Shown one piece after another: positions 44,725 through 52,067 of a DNA stretch of 64,000 bases; within the stretch, counting starts at the first letter, position 1, and each line of letters begins with the position of its first letter. The notes under the pieces were generated by a model, which was not told where the DNA came from, did not search any database, and saw only the letters and a list, made by a program, of their open reading frames with translations. This DNA comes from Marinobacter sp. F3R11 (GTDB taxonomy: Bacteria; Pseudomonadota; Gammaproteobacteria; Pseudomonadales; Oleiphilaceae): contig NZ_QOCH01000015.1 of the NCBI RefSeq assembly GCF_003318275.1, positions 1,251,926 through 1,315,925 of the forward strand. Direction: 5' to 3'. A program made the position numbers and the translations under genes.

Positions 44725-45959
44725 GTTCAATACTGTTCAAAAACCTGAGGCTTCCAGACCAACCGGAGAAGATCACTGAACTGCAGGTGGAAGACGGCAG
44801 ATTCACACAGAACTTCGCCAACGACGCATCACCATCTACCGAAATCGATCTGGAAGGCCACCTGGTTCTGCCAGGCCTCATCGAGACCCACATTCACCTC
44901 GACAAGGCCTGCATCATGGATCGTTGCAGGCTGCAGGAAGGCACTCTGGAGGAAGCAGTGGCCAGTACCAGTGCTGCCAAGTCGGAATTCACAGAGGCAG
45001 ATGTTTACCAGCGGGGCGCCCACATCCTCGAACAAGCCATTTCCCAGGGTACCACCCATATGCGGACCCACGTGGAACTGGACCCGGGCATCGGTCTGAC
45101 CGGCTTCCGGGCAATCCGCCGGCTGCAGCGGGACTATGCATGGGGTATCAGCCTGGAAATCTGTGTATTCCCCCAGGAGGGTCTGCTCAATAACCCCGGA
45201 ACTGAAGAGTTACTGTGCGAAGCACTGGAAAACGGAGCCACCGTCCTTGGCGGCTGCCCCTATATGGATAGCGATCCCGCCGGTCAGATCCAGCGACTGT
45301 TCGAACTGGCTGAGCGCTACAATTGTGATCTGGACCTGCATCTGGACTTCGACCTCAACCCCCGGGGTATGACGATACCGGAGGTGATCCGCTGCACCCT
45401 CGCCCATGGCTGGCAGCACCGGGTTACGATCGGCCACGCCACCAAACTATCGGCGTTAGAGCCAACGCAGTTCAGGGAAACCGCTTTGGCTCTGGCCGAA
45501 GCAGGTGTTCAGGTGACGGCATTACCGTCCACAGACCTGTTCCTCACCGGCCGGGATGCCACCCACAATGTGCCACGGGGCGTAGCGCCGCTGGCAAGGC
45601 TGCATGCCTGTGGTGTGACCTGTTCATTGTCTACCAATAACGTAGGAAACCCCTTCACACCGTTCGGCGATGTCTCGCTCATCCGCCAGGCCAACCTGCT
45701 GGCTAACGTCTGCCATCTGGGCACGGCTGCGGAGCTGGCGCGTTGCCTAGCATGGATTTCGGAAGAGTCGGCGAAGCTGATCCGCCTGCAGGACTATGGT
45801 CTGACACCGGGTTGTAACGCAGACTTTATCGTACTTGACGCAGATTCACCGGCGGCGGTGATCGCAAACCTCGCACAGCCGATGATGGCATTCAAAGGTG
45901 GCCGTCAGAGTTTTGAACGCAAACCCGCAAAGCTTTTCATGCCGGCAAGCCATAACTGA
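44721..45959 (+). CDS. Amidohydrolase, cytosine-deaminase-like
   Basis: 412 aa metal-dependent hydrolase. The metal-binding HIHLDK motif follows LVLPGLIETH; the second histidine segment is DLHLDFD (the usual HVDE-like position), and the third GHATKLS. The late STNNVGNPFTPFGD contains Asn-Asn-Val where cytosine deaminases carry the catalytic SDNV aspartate, so deamination chemistry may differ. The family removes ammonia from cytosine, isoguanine, triazines or pterins, or opens lactam rings. ATGA overlap with the transporter gene ties it to the imported compound. Exact substrate unknown. Confidence 0.88.
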   Translation: MSSILFKNLRLPDQPEKITELQVEDGRFTQNFANDASPSTEIDLEGHLVLPGLIETHIHLDKACIMDRCRLQEGTLEEAVASTSAAKSEFTEADVYQRGAHILEQAISQGTTHMRTHVELDPGIGLTGFRAIRRLQRDYAWGISLEICVFPQEGLLNNPGTEELLCEALENGATVLGGCPYMDSDPAGQIQRLFELAERYNCDLDLHLDFDLNPRGMTIPEVIRCTLAHGWQHRVTIGHATKLSALEPTQFRETALALAEAGVQVTALPSTDLFLTGRDATHNVPRGVAPLARLHACGVTCSLSTNNVGNPFTPFGDVSLIRQANLLANVCHLGTAAELARCLAWISEESAKLIRLQDYGLTPGCNADFIVLDADSPAAVIANLAQPMMAFKGGRQSFERKPAKLFMPASHN

Positions 45960-46026
45960 CACTGCCACACACCGGATCATCTCTTCTGAAGCACAGCAGC
46001 CAACTCCGTCCCGACGCAGGGGGCTG

Positions 46027-46551
46027 TCAGCTGATCCTCAGATCAACCTCCAGATGTTTACGATAGATCCCAACATCCCAGTCGCGGTACTTTGTATATG
46101 TATCAATTTTCATCCCCACCTTCTCTGCCACTCGGGCAGAAACAATATGACGATTAGCAATAATCGCGATAACTGAGTCAAAATGGCACTGTGAAAAGCC
46201 ATACGCCAGCGCTGCTGCGGCAGCTTCTGAGGCGAGCCCCTGATTCCACGCAGCACGCGCAAGGCGATAAGCAACCTCTACCTCCTGCACTCCGTTAAGA
46301 TCAACCTGACTCAGGCCGCAAAAACCAATAATCGCTCCCGACGAACTGTCAGCAATTCCCCACTGACCAAAACCATGCTCCCGGTATGACTCCAGACACC
46401 AGTCAATAAACTTTCGGGTATCGTCCTCAGTGCACGGCCCGTTAGTTGAGAACTCCATTACCACCGGATCGCCAAGAATTTCTGCAAGCGCGCCAACATC
46501 ATTCGGAGTGAGCTCCCGAAGCACTAATCTCGGCGTTTCAACTATGATCAT
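46027..46551 (-). CDS. GNAT family N-acetyltransferase (RimJ/RimL type)
   Basis: 174 aa from the ATG at 46551, after GAGG; the frame opens at 46575. It has the Acetyltransf_3 layout: VETPRLVLRELTPNDVGALAEILGD, GQWGIADSSSGAIIGFCGLSQVD, EVEVAYRLARAAWNQGLASEAA (acetyl-CoA loop) and a C-terminal NRHIVSARVAEKVGM. It transfers acetyl from acetyl-CoA to an amine, perhaps a protein N-terminus or small molecule. It is the last minus-strand gene before the catabolic locus; no clear attC separates it from the next gene. Confidence 0.88.
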   Translation of the reverse strand: MIIVETPRLVLRELTPNDVGALAEILGDPVVMEFSTNGPCTEDDTRKFIDWCLESYREHGFGQWGIADSSSGAIIGFCGLSQVDLNGVQEVEVAYRLARAAWNQGLASEAAAAALAYGFSQCHFDSVIAIIANRHIVSARVAEKVGMKIDTYTKYRDWDVGIYRKHLEVDLRIS

Positions 46552-46601
46552 GACTGGCCTCGAAAAATCTTGCATCCCGCTTGAGCTGGTCGTTATATAA
46601 T

Positions 46602-47093
46602 TTACAAATACGCATTTAAATAGAAATAAAGAGGGAGAACTGCGATACCAAAAGTTATAACCATTCCGAAAAAACCCGGTTTGACCAGATAGCTTTTCTC
46701 CGGTTTTCTGGGGTTATAAAATACGTCTACAGTGCCATCATCATTTTCTTTGATGTTGTTTAACTGCCCTTTAATCAGGAATCTGGCATTATGAGATGCA
46801 ACGATTACCCATGGTGACACTCGCTTTCCCTGGTACGTTTTCTCAGAAACCTGATATACATACAGGGAATCAGCTTTATAATCCTGAAACGACAAACCCA
46901 TTGTCGTAGAGCCCCACTCCTCAACAGAAGCACTTTTCAGAAAACCCTTTGCTACCGGCCACTGCGTTATAAGAACCTGCCTTAAAAAAGAGTATAAACA
47001 CACAACGAACGCATAAATTACTACAAAAAAAAGTACTCCCTGCTTTTCTCCTTCAGTGGCAAGTACCCACATATCCTTTGCATATTCAACCAT
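46602..47093 (-). CDS. DUF3592-like membrane protein
   Basis: 163 aa. One N-terminal helix (GVLFFVVIYAFVVCLYSFL) and one C-terminal helix (GMVITFGIAVLPLYFYL) bracket a soluble beta-rich domain (LYVYQVSEKTYQGKRVSPWV, VDVFYNPRKPEKSYLV). This arrangement and the YNPxxP motif are those of DUF3592 proteins, membrane proteins of unknown function common as cassette and accessory genes. AT-rich compared with the core genes. Confidence 0.75.
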   Translation of the reverse strand: MVEYAKDMWVLATEGEKQGVLFFVVIYAFVVCLYSFLRQVLITQWPVAKGFLKSASVEEWGSTTMGLSFQDYKADSLYVYQVSEKTYQGKRVSPWVIVASHNARFLIKGQLNNIKENDDGTVDVFYNPRKPEKSYLVKPGFFGMVITFGIAVLPLYFYLNAYL

Positions 47094-47165
47094 GTTTTTT
47101 TGATTACCTATTACATAAGGCCAGCAAAGCGCAGTTAGCGGTCAGAGTCGTCAATATCGAAAACT

Positions 47166-47441
47166 TTAGTGGCTACCGGCAGGGAATTCCACTACTTCAT
47201 CACCTTCCTGCCAGGGTTGAAACCTGATCATGGCCTGCAGAAACACTTCACCCTGTTGCCGGTATTCCAGCTGCAGCGCCCACACCAGTATTTCCCGGCT
47301 TTCCTCGATAACGGGTCTCGCCGGCTTGTTTCGAAGCACTACCTCCCGCAGCTCCACCTTCTGCCCGGCAAACAAAATACCGAGCCGGGCGCGCATAGCG
47401 TAAGGACAACGACGAAAGGAATACAAACGAGGCAAAGACAT
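47166..47441 (-). pseudogene. Glutathione S-transferase N-terminal fragment with internal deletion
   Basis: The reading frame begins like a GST thioredoxin fold (LPRLYSFRRCPYAMRARLGILFAG, then KVELREVVLRNKPA), but jumps to IEESREILVWALQ. In whole proteins about 20 residues with the TVPVL cis-proline and the glutathione contact lie between. The C-terminal helical domain is also missing, replaced by about 35 unrelated-looking residues. A decayed gene, probably non-functional as a GST. Confidence 0.65.
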
Positions 47442-47486
47442 TATTCTTCCCAACTGGAGCTCAAGGCGACGGCCCGACAGGCAGGT

Positions 47487-47771
47487 TCAGTTGCGGCCCT
47501 CCGACGGGAACAGTAACCCTACAGGTTGCTCCGGTGTCAGCTGGAACTTATGGCGCAGGTTTTCGGATTTCTGAGAGACTGTAATGTGCAGTCTCCGGGA
47601 AGACTCCGACTTGCCAAACAGATCCACATGAAAACTCAGTGGTGTCATCGCTAGGCCTGCTTGCTGAAATTGTTCGGTGCCTCGACTGGCGAAAAGCCCG
47701 TTGGTGATCAATGGAGGCGAAGCCGCAATGGCAAAGCCCTCGCCGTGGCTGGCATGGTTATGAACGCTCAC
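47487..47771 (-). CDS. Small unrecognised ORF
   Basis: 94 aa with no match I recognise. The C-terminal half (SFHVDLFGKSESSRRLHITVS, then KFQLTPEQPVGLLFPSEGRN) looks protein-like, while the first 30 residues are low-quality. The start overlaps the 3' end of the next upstream gene by 14 bp. It could be the tail of a lost gene or chance. Listed because no other frame explains the stretch. Confidence 0.3.
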   Translation of the reverse strand: MSVHNHASHGEGFAIAASPPLITNGLFASRGTEQFQQAGLAMTPLSFHVDLFGKSESSRRLHITVSQKSENLRHKFQLTPEQPVGLLFPSEGRN

Positions 47772-48192
47772 ATGCTGAACTGATAGCAGCGCTCATTTCG
47801 GAAAGCGTACGTCCATCAGCGATTTCGATAAAAGATGATATGCCAAGCCAGATCATCCAGGCACCCGCTATTGGGACAAGGTAGCCCATCAGCTTCGGTA
47901 TTTTCGCCCGCCTTCCGCTGCACTTCCTGAATATGCCAGACCATGGAATGTCAGAGGGTGGATAAAAATCGTGCCCTCTGCTCCTGATACTAAAATAGAG
48001 AAAATACAGTGAGCCAATGGCGAAAGTACCTGGCAGCACAAAACAGAATACAAGCAGACCAAGAAGCGATGCATTAATCCCAAGCAAAAATGCACACTCC
48101 GTGTTATCCAGGAAGGACACATATGCGGCAAACGCCATTGCCACCAGCGCCGGAGTCAAAAACGGAAAATAGAATTTAATACCTCGAACCAT
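47758..48192 (-). CDS. Cassette-borne small membrane protein
   Basis: 144 aa with about four membrane helices (PFLTPALVAMAFAAYVSFL, CAFLLGINASLLGLLVFCFV, FAIGSLYFLYFSI, MGYLVPIAGAWMIWLGISSFI). No known family is recognised. Its start lies 13 bp from the attC at 48206-48276, where a cassette gene would begin, so it is probably a gene cassette. Nothing indicates its role. Confidence 0.55.
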   Translation of the reverse strand: MVRGIKFYFPFLTPALVAMAFAAYVSFLDNTECAFLLGINASLLGLLVFCFVLPGTFAIGSLYFLYFSIRSRGHDFYPPSDIPWSGIFRKCSGRRAKIPKLMGYLVPIAGAWMIWLGISSFIEIADGRTLSEMSAAISSACERS

Positions 48193-48205
48193 AAATTACC
48201 CGATT

Positions 48206-48276
48206 TTATAACGCTGAAATAAGCGGTGGCCCGACAGGAGGAGCCAGTGGAGGCCGCCAACAGCCACTGGTTATAT
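48206..48276 (-). repeat. attC site
   Basis: About 71 bp between TTATAAC and GTTATAT core sites, with GC-rich complementary arms (AAGCGGTGGCCC and GGCCGCC). It follows the stop of the GFA-like gene on the minus strand. Confidence 0.75.
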
Positions 48277-48285
48277 GATGGTAGC

Positions 48286-48687
48286 TCAATCTGGTAGCCC
48301 CTCGAACTCTGGCACTTCCCCTAACCCCCCATCCCAAACAGCTTTGCTGGATGAAAAGATATGCGCTGTTGGCGCCATAGATATTTCAGTATCCAAGCAT
48401 CCTGCGGGAACGACGAGCAAGCCTGGGATCTGAGTGTTTGGCAATGCTGAGCCACACAGTTTACAAAAGCTTTTGGTATGACGGGTGCCTGGAAGCGTAA
48501 AGGAAGTCACAGCACCTGCACCCGACCGCCAGACCAATTTAGCTGATTGTGAGAACAGGTTTGCCGCATGAGCCGAACCCGTATCTTTTTGGCAATGCTG
48601 ACAATGACACAGGTAAAAGCTATCGAAGTCACCTTTTACTTCAAAGCTCACAGTGCCACACAGACAAGAACCGAAGTGATCAGTCAT
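48286..48687 (-). CDS. GFA family protein (glutathione-dependent formaldehyde-activating fold)
   Basis: 133 aa from the ATG at 48687 (MTDHFGSCLCGTVSFEVKG). The zinc-binding cysteines of the GFA fold are present: SCLCGTVSF, LCHCQHCQKDTGSAHA and SFCKLCGSALPN. Despite the name, most members probably are not formaldehyde enzymes and simply bind zinc. It sits between two attC sites in the right orientation, so it is a gene cassette. GFA-like genes are frequent in integron arrays. Confidence 0.88.
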   Translation of the reverse strand: MTDHFGSCLCGTVSFEVKGDFDSFYLCHCQHCQKDTGSAHAANLFSQSAKLVWRSGAGAVTSFTLPGTRHTKSFCKLCGSALPNTQIPGLLVVPAGCLDTEISMAPTAHIFSSSKAVWDGGLGEVPEFEGLPD

Positions 48688-48720
48688 CAAAATCCCTACC
48701 ATGGCCGGTGGATGAAATAC

Positions 48721-48792
48721 ACATAACGCTTGCATAAACGGCGCCCGACTAGGGCGCCCGGTGGAGGAATAACCTTGATGGTCTTGCTATGA
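48721..48792 (-). repeat. attC site
   Basis: Begins at ACATAAC; the inner arms GGCGCCCG and GGGCGCCCGG are nearly perfect inverted repeats. The distal core (GCTATGA) is degenerate. Confidence 0.7.
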
Positions 48793-48831
48793 GGCGGATT
48801 CAGACTCAACAGCAACAAACACATCCGAACT

Positions 48832-49062
48832 CTACCCTTTTCTTTTACTTCGTTTCTGCCACTCTATGGCCACCTCGCCCATTGTTTTGGCCTCTCCGTT
48901 CTTTATCCAAGCCATGAATTCCCGGTTAAATCTGAAATCAGGCCCGCAATTTTCCTGCAGAAATCGGCGCACATTCTGCGTATTCCGATATGTGCTCGTC
49001 ACCGGAGTGCTTTCAGTAATGTGATCACTATGCCAGTCAAAAGCACTCTCTTGCTCTGCCAC
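48832..49062 (-). CDS. DUF6434-like small protein (cassette)
   Basis: 76 aa. SAFDWHSDHITESTPVTSTYRNTQNVRRFLQEN (split) and FNREFMAWIKNGEAKTMGEVAIEW match what I recall of the DUF6434/SAP-associated group, helical proteins of unknown function. It lies between two attC sites in cassette orientation. No catalytic motif is visible. The family call is from memory. Confidence 0.65.
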   Translation of the reverse strand: MAEQESAFDWHSDHITESTPVTSTYRNTQNVRRFLQENCGPDFRFNREFMAWIKNGEAKTMGEVAIEWQKRSKRKG

Positions 49063-49072
49063 CTTTTATCCC

Positions 49073-49130
49073 TCATAACGCTAAGCACTGCGGAGCGCTT
49101 TAACGCGTCCGATGATGTGACTGGTTAGCT
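49073..49130 (-). repeat. attC site, short type
   Basis: 58 bp from TCATAAC to GTTAGCT, with complementary arms around CGGAGCGC and GCGTCCG. The last codons of the neighbouring membrane-protein gene lie inside it. Confidence 0.75.
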
Positions 49131-49482
49131 GTGCTCCGAGCCCCGCAAAAACTGTACTGTAGAGCACAAGGAAAACATCATTTTTAACCAACGCCATTGT
49201 GTTCAGTAACTTGTATAGGATATCGAACTCTTTCCCCAGGAATGCAAAGCCCATCAATGTGCTGAAAAACAAAAATACACCTAGAATGGAATGCACAATG
49301 ACATAGAGTACGTGCCTATCTTTCAGCGAACCAATCCATGAACAAGCAAGCCCAGAAACAAGGTAGGCGAAAATTGCCATTCCAATGGACCAAAAATACG
49401 GAGTGTAGGCGTGCTCTGGCTTTGCAGGGGTGGCTTGCACCAGAACCAAACATGCAAGAATGAAGTAAAAGATCCTTACCAT
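49081..49482 (-). CDS. Cassette-borne membrane protein ending inside attC
   Basis: 133 aa from the ATG at 49482, which follows AGGTG. About four helices (MVRIFYFILACLVLVQ, PYFWSIGMAIFAYLVSGLAC, VIVHSILGVFLFFSTLMGF and FLVLYSTVFAGLGAQL). The last ten residues or so (IIGRVKALRSA) are encoded by the attC itself, so the recombination site contributes the C-terminus. Unknown family. Clean cassette structure on both sides. Confidence 0.7.
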   Translation of the reverse strand: MVRIFYFILACLVLVQATPAKPEHAYTPYFWSIGMAIFAYLVSGLACSWIGSLKDRHVLYVIVHSILGVFLFFSTLMGFAFLGKEFDILYKLLNTMALVKNDVFLVLYSTVFAGLGAQLTSHIIGRVKALRSA

Positions 49483-49488
49483 GAAATC

Positions 49489-49573
49489 ACCTAACGCAGA
49501 GCGCACCGGTGCCCTTGACGCAGCGAAGCGGAGGTTTTGGCATCCGGTGCATGGCTTGATTATGTGGTTTAGC
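49489..49573 (-). repeat. attC site
   Basis: 85 bp from ACCTAAC to GTTTAGC. Arms GCACCGG and CCGGTGC are perfect inverted repeats. Confidence 0.8.
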
Positions 49574-49840
49574 CGGCCTCATTAACGTAAATCTTGTATT
49601 CTCTTTTGCGATCATCGACTGCAAGCATGTACTTCCGCTCACCAGCCGGCCAGAGAAACTTGAGCGAACTCATCCTTTCTAACTCAACGTTGTGTGAAGC
49701 CAATCGACCTCAATGTCACAACCTTGGCGGTGGATATGCTCCAGCTCATCGATCACATAGCCTCCATCAACGTAGTTCATCAAGCTGGTGAAGCTATGGC
49801 CAAAATTGTGAATAGCCGAATAGATATTCTTATATTTCAC
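49569..49840 (-). pseudogene. Frameshifted cassette gene
   Basis: From the GTG at 49840 the frame reads VKYKNIYSAIHNFGHSFTSL and on to CDIEVDWLHTTLS, then a stop. Shifting one base at about 49686 continues without a break: NVELERMSSLKFLWPAGERK, then YMLAVDDRKREYKIYVNEAG and a stop inside the next attC. The two halves together make one protein of about 90 aa, so this is a single gene broken by a frameshift. It lies between two good attC sites. Family unknown. Confidence 0.7.
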
Positions 49841-49852
49841 GACCGTGGACCC

Positions 49853-49939
49853 ACCTAACGCTTTTGCTTAGCGGCGCCCCGACAAGGGCGTCCGGTGGAG
49901 GCCCATCGGGCCGGAACGAATTTGATGCACTGGTTAAGC
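49853..49939 (-). repeat. attC site, long type
   Basis: 87 bp, ACCTAAC to GTTAAGC, both matching the RYYYAAC and GTTRRRY cores. It shares the CCGGTGGAGGCCC inner block with several other sites here. Confidence 0.9.
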
Positions 49940-49942
49940 GTA

Positions 49943-50338
49943 TTACACCCATCCTCTCAGCTTAGCAGTGATGTATGGCGCAAGGACCGTTGCTACAAGA
50001 ACAACAGGCCAGATGTTGCCACCCTTGAATGTGTAGACCTCGATCAACTCGTACCACGACTTGCCTTGCCAAAGCCCGAACGAAAACTCAAAAATGAGTG
50101 TAAGAACGAGCCAACCCACTCCGACGATACAGAGCACGACGGGGCGACGTATATGCAGCCATGGAAGGGAATAGTACGCTACGCCAATAATTATGGCTGA
50201 CAGCAACAAGCCGCTAAGCATGAGCGCTGCCGGAGTTCCAAAGCCTGGTACAAGTACCGTTTCTCGCAGCACTCCATTGACAACAGCTAAAGCCAGGATG
50301 CCAACCCAAATCACCAAAGCTTTTAAAGTGACTACCAT
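49943..50338 (-). CDS. Cassette-borne small membrane protein
   Basis: 131 aa with four or five helices (LKALVIWVGILALAVVNGVL, GTPAALMLSGLLLSAIIIGV, PVVLCIVGVGWLVLTLIFEF, IWPVVLVATVLAPYITA). The segment NGVLRETVL near residue 21 recurs in a family of cassette membrane proteins I cannot name. Starts close after one attC and stops 4 bp before the next. Function unknown. Confidence 0.7.
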   Translation of the reverse strand: MVVTLKALVIWVGILALAVVNGVLRETVLVPGFGTPAALMLSGLLLSAIIIGVAYYSLPWLHIRRPVVLCIVGVGWLVLTLIFEFSFGLWQGKSWYELIEVYTFKGGNIWPVVLVATVLAPYITAKLRGWV

Positions 50339-50360
50339 CAGAATTGCCTGCTCTCAAAAC

Positions 50361-50446
50361 GCCTAACGCCGTTGTTCGGCGGCCGCTGGAAGGGGTCCGG
50401 TGGAGGGCCCAAAAGGCCAGGAGCGACCTGCAACACCTTGTATAGC
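50361..50446 (-). repeat. attC site of an ORF-less cassette
   Basis: 86 bp from GCCTAAC to the degenerate core GTATAGC. Arms GGCGGCCGC and GGCC-containing complement; inner block GTCCGGTGGAGGGCCC. Directly abuts the next attC with no room for a gene. Confidence 0.8.
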
Positions 50447-50521
50447 TAACGCAAAGCGCACAGGTGACTTTGATGTAGCGAAGCGGAGACAAAGGCATCC
50501 GTGTGGCGCGCCTGGTTAGCT
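50444..50521 (-). repeat. attC site of the toxin-antitoxin cassette
   Basis: 78 bp, AGCTAAC to GTTAGCT, perfectly complementary cores. Its distal core overlaps the toxin stop codon. Confidence 0.88.
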
Positions 50522-50818
50522 GTTTCCAAGCATGTAAGCCCTGAGCTGCCGCTCCTCTCGCATGACATAGAGGACGAGAACACGCTTCCCATCCTCACGA
50601 TAGAAAATGCGACACGGTTGAACCACTAACTCGCTGTATACCGAATCAGGGAGCTCGGGAGGAATCCTTCCGGATTGGGGAAAATTCTCCAAACGCCCGG
50701 TCTTATCGAAAATTTTTTGGACCAGATGACTTGCTGCAGCAGGATTATCCAGAGCGATGTACTCAGCAATGGCATCCAATTCCTGAAGGGCGGGCTCTGT
50801 CCAGATTACTTCAGCCAT
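50516..50818 (-). CDS. ParE/RelE-superfamily toxin
   Basis: 100 aa. EVIWTEPALQELDAIAEYIALDN, NFPQSGRIPPELPDS, VVQPCRIFYREDGKRVLVLYVMREERQLR (split by turns) are typical of ParE-type toxins, which poison gyrase or, in RelE relatives, cut mRNA. The antitoxin gene is upstream and overlaps by 13 bp, the usual order for Phd/YefM-type antitoxin with ParE/RelE toxin. Toxin-antitoxin pairs are common in cassette arrays and are thought to protect them from deletion. Confidence 0.92.
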   Translation of the reverse strand: MAEVIWTEPALQELDAIAEYIALDNPAAASHLVQKIFDKTGRLENFPQSGRIPPELPDSVYSELVVQPCRIFYREDGKRVLVLYVMREERQLRAYMLGNS

Positions 50819-51063
50819 TTACCCATTTTCTCCCTGGCCTCACTTTGGCTGTACGTTCTTCCCTCAAGTACAGCACGCTCTCCCCGCGAGAGCCCCTCAA
50901 GCAGCTCAAGTCGGCGCTGCATAAACTCGTAATCTTGCACATCAACTAGGTATGCGGACGGCTGACCGTGCTCCGTGATCAGTACCGGCTCTTTAGACAA
51001 GTGCAGATCTGCCAGAATCTTTGTGGCTTGGCGCTTGAGGCTCGTAACAAGCTCAACCTTCAT
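50806..51063 (-). CDS. Phd/YefM-type antitoxin
   Basis: 85 aa. An N-terminal Phd/YefM DNA-binding fold (MKVELVTSLKRQATKILADLHLSKEPVLITEHGQPSAYLV, split around the LITEHGQP turn) is followed by a toxin-binding helical tail ending in REKMGKWLK. It neutralises the downstream ParE-like toxin and represses its own promoter. Its start is about 60 bp from the truncated attC next to the IS remnant, so it was the first gene of its cassette. Confidence 0.92.
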   Translation of the reverse strand: MKVELVTSLKRQATKILADLHLSKEPVLITEHGQPSAYLVDVQDYEFMQRRLELLEGLSRGERAVLEGRTYSQSEAREKMGKWLK

Positions 51064-51126
51064 GGACTCACCCTGAATCAGACTGATAGTGGCACTATAG
51101 TATCACTCTCCGGACGGCGCAAAAAC

Positions 51127-51172
51127 AGCTAACGCTTCGCTAATGTGCCCCGCCTTCGGGGTCACCATTGAG
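51127..51172 (-). repeat. Truncated attC at the island's left junction
   Basis: AGCTAACGCTTCGCTAATG is the outer half of an attC, continuing into a CCCC-GCCTTC-GGGG hairpin, but no matching second core follows. The sequence runs into IS-related DNA. Confidence 0.65.
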
Positions 51173-51229
51173 CGGCTTGATACTGATTGAGCCTTCTCCC
51201 CTGCCCGGCGGTTACCCGCTAAGCTGGAA

Positions 51230-52067
51230 GGCGACCAACAAGGCGAGGTGTTGTTGCACAAAGAAATCAAAGCCCGACCGGAACCACTACTGGCACTGCT
51301 CGAACCCTTTCGAGATGACCTTGTGATCGGCGTTGAATGCATGCACTGCTGGCACTGGATCTCGGATCTGTGTGAGGAGTACGGCATCCACTTTATCCTG
51401 GGCCACACGCGACCTGCTGCGCCGACGCACCCGCATCGTCCAGCATGGTGCCATGCTCAAGGCCCATGTCGTGAATACCGTGAGCCAGTACAACCTGCCG
51501 CCCAGCAAAGCCAACCTCAACAACCCGGGCGGCCGGTCACAGCTCACCTCAGCTTTTAGCGATCCGGACGTTCAACGTAACGTCGATCTGGATCTCGCTA
51601 TCGTCGACAGCTATCAGCACGAACTCAAAAAACTCGAATGGCACCTGGAACAGCAAGCCAAACAACACGACCCCGCCTCGCTCACTGTGCTGAGAACCAT
51701 TCCAGGTGTGGGCCGCATTCTCGCGCTGACGATTCTTTACGAAGTCGGCGATATTCAACGCTTCGAATCCGTTCAGAAACTTGCCTCCTACGCTCGCCTG
51801 GTGAAGTGCAAAGCGGAGTCTGCCGGCAAGGTCTACGGCACTCAGGGCAATAAAATTGGTAATGCCCATCTGAAGTGGGCCTTCTCGGAAGCCGCCGTAC
51901 TGTTTATCCGTAACAACGACAAGGCCAAACGCTACGTCGAAAAACTCCAGAGGCGAATGAATAAACCCAAGGCCCTGTCCGCATTGGCGCACAAGTTGGG
52001 ACGAGCGGTATGCTTCATGCTCAAAGACAAGAGGGTGTTCGATGAACAACGATTCCTGAAAGGTTAG
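51230..52067 (+). pseudogene. IS110/IS1111-family transposase, truncated and internally deleted
   Basis: Transposase sequence starts at about GDQQGEVLLHKEIKARPEP; the true N-terminus is missing. It runs to YGIHFILGH near 51405, where a deletion removes the segment that should hold the conserved KNDRIDS-type acidic residues and changes frame. The frame then resumes with ATRDLLRRRTRIVQHGAML and continues intact to FDEQRFLKG, including the C-terminal transposase_20 domain with IPGVGRILALTILYEVGD. It cannot make a working DEDD transposase. Its place beside a half attC fits the IS1111-attC group, elements that target cassette recombination sites. Confidence 0.85.

Noticed and set aside
47094..47165. 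Possible attC (CAGTTAGCGG)
   Set aside because: A single core-like match without inverted arms or a partner core.
49594..49791. Plus-strand 65-aa frame
   Set aside because: Wrong orientation for the cassette; the minus strand carries a frameshifted gene here.
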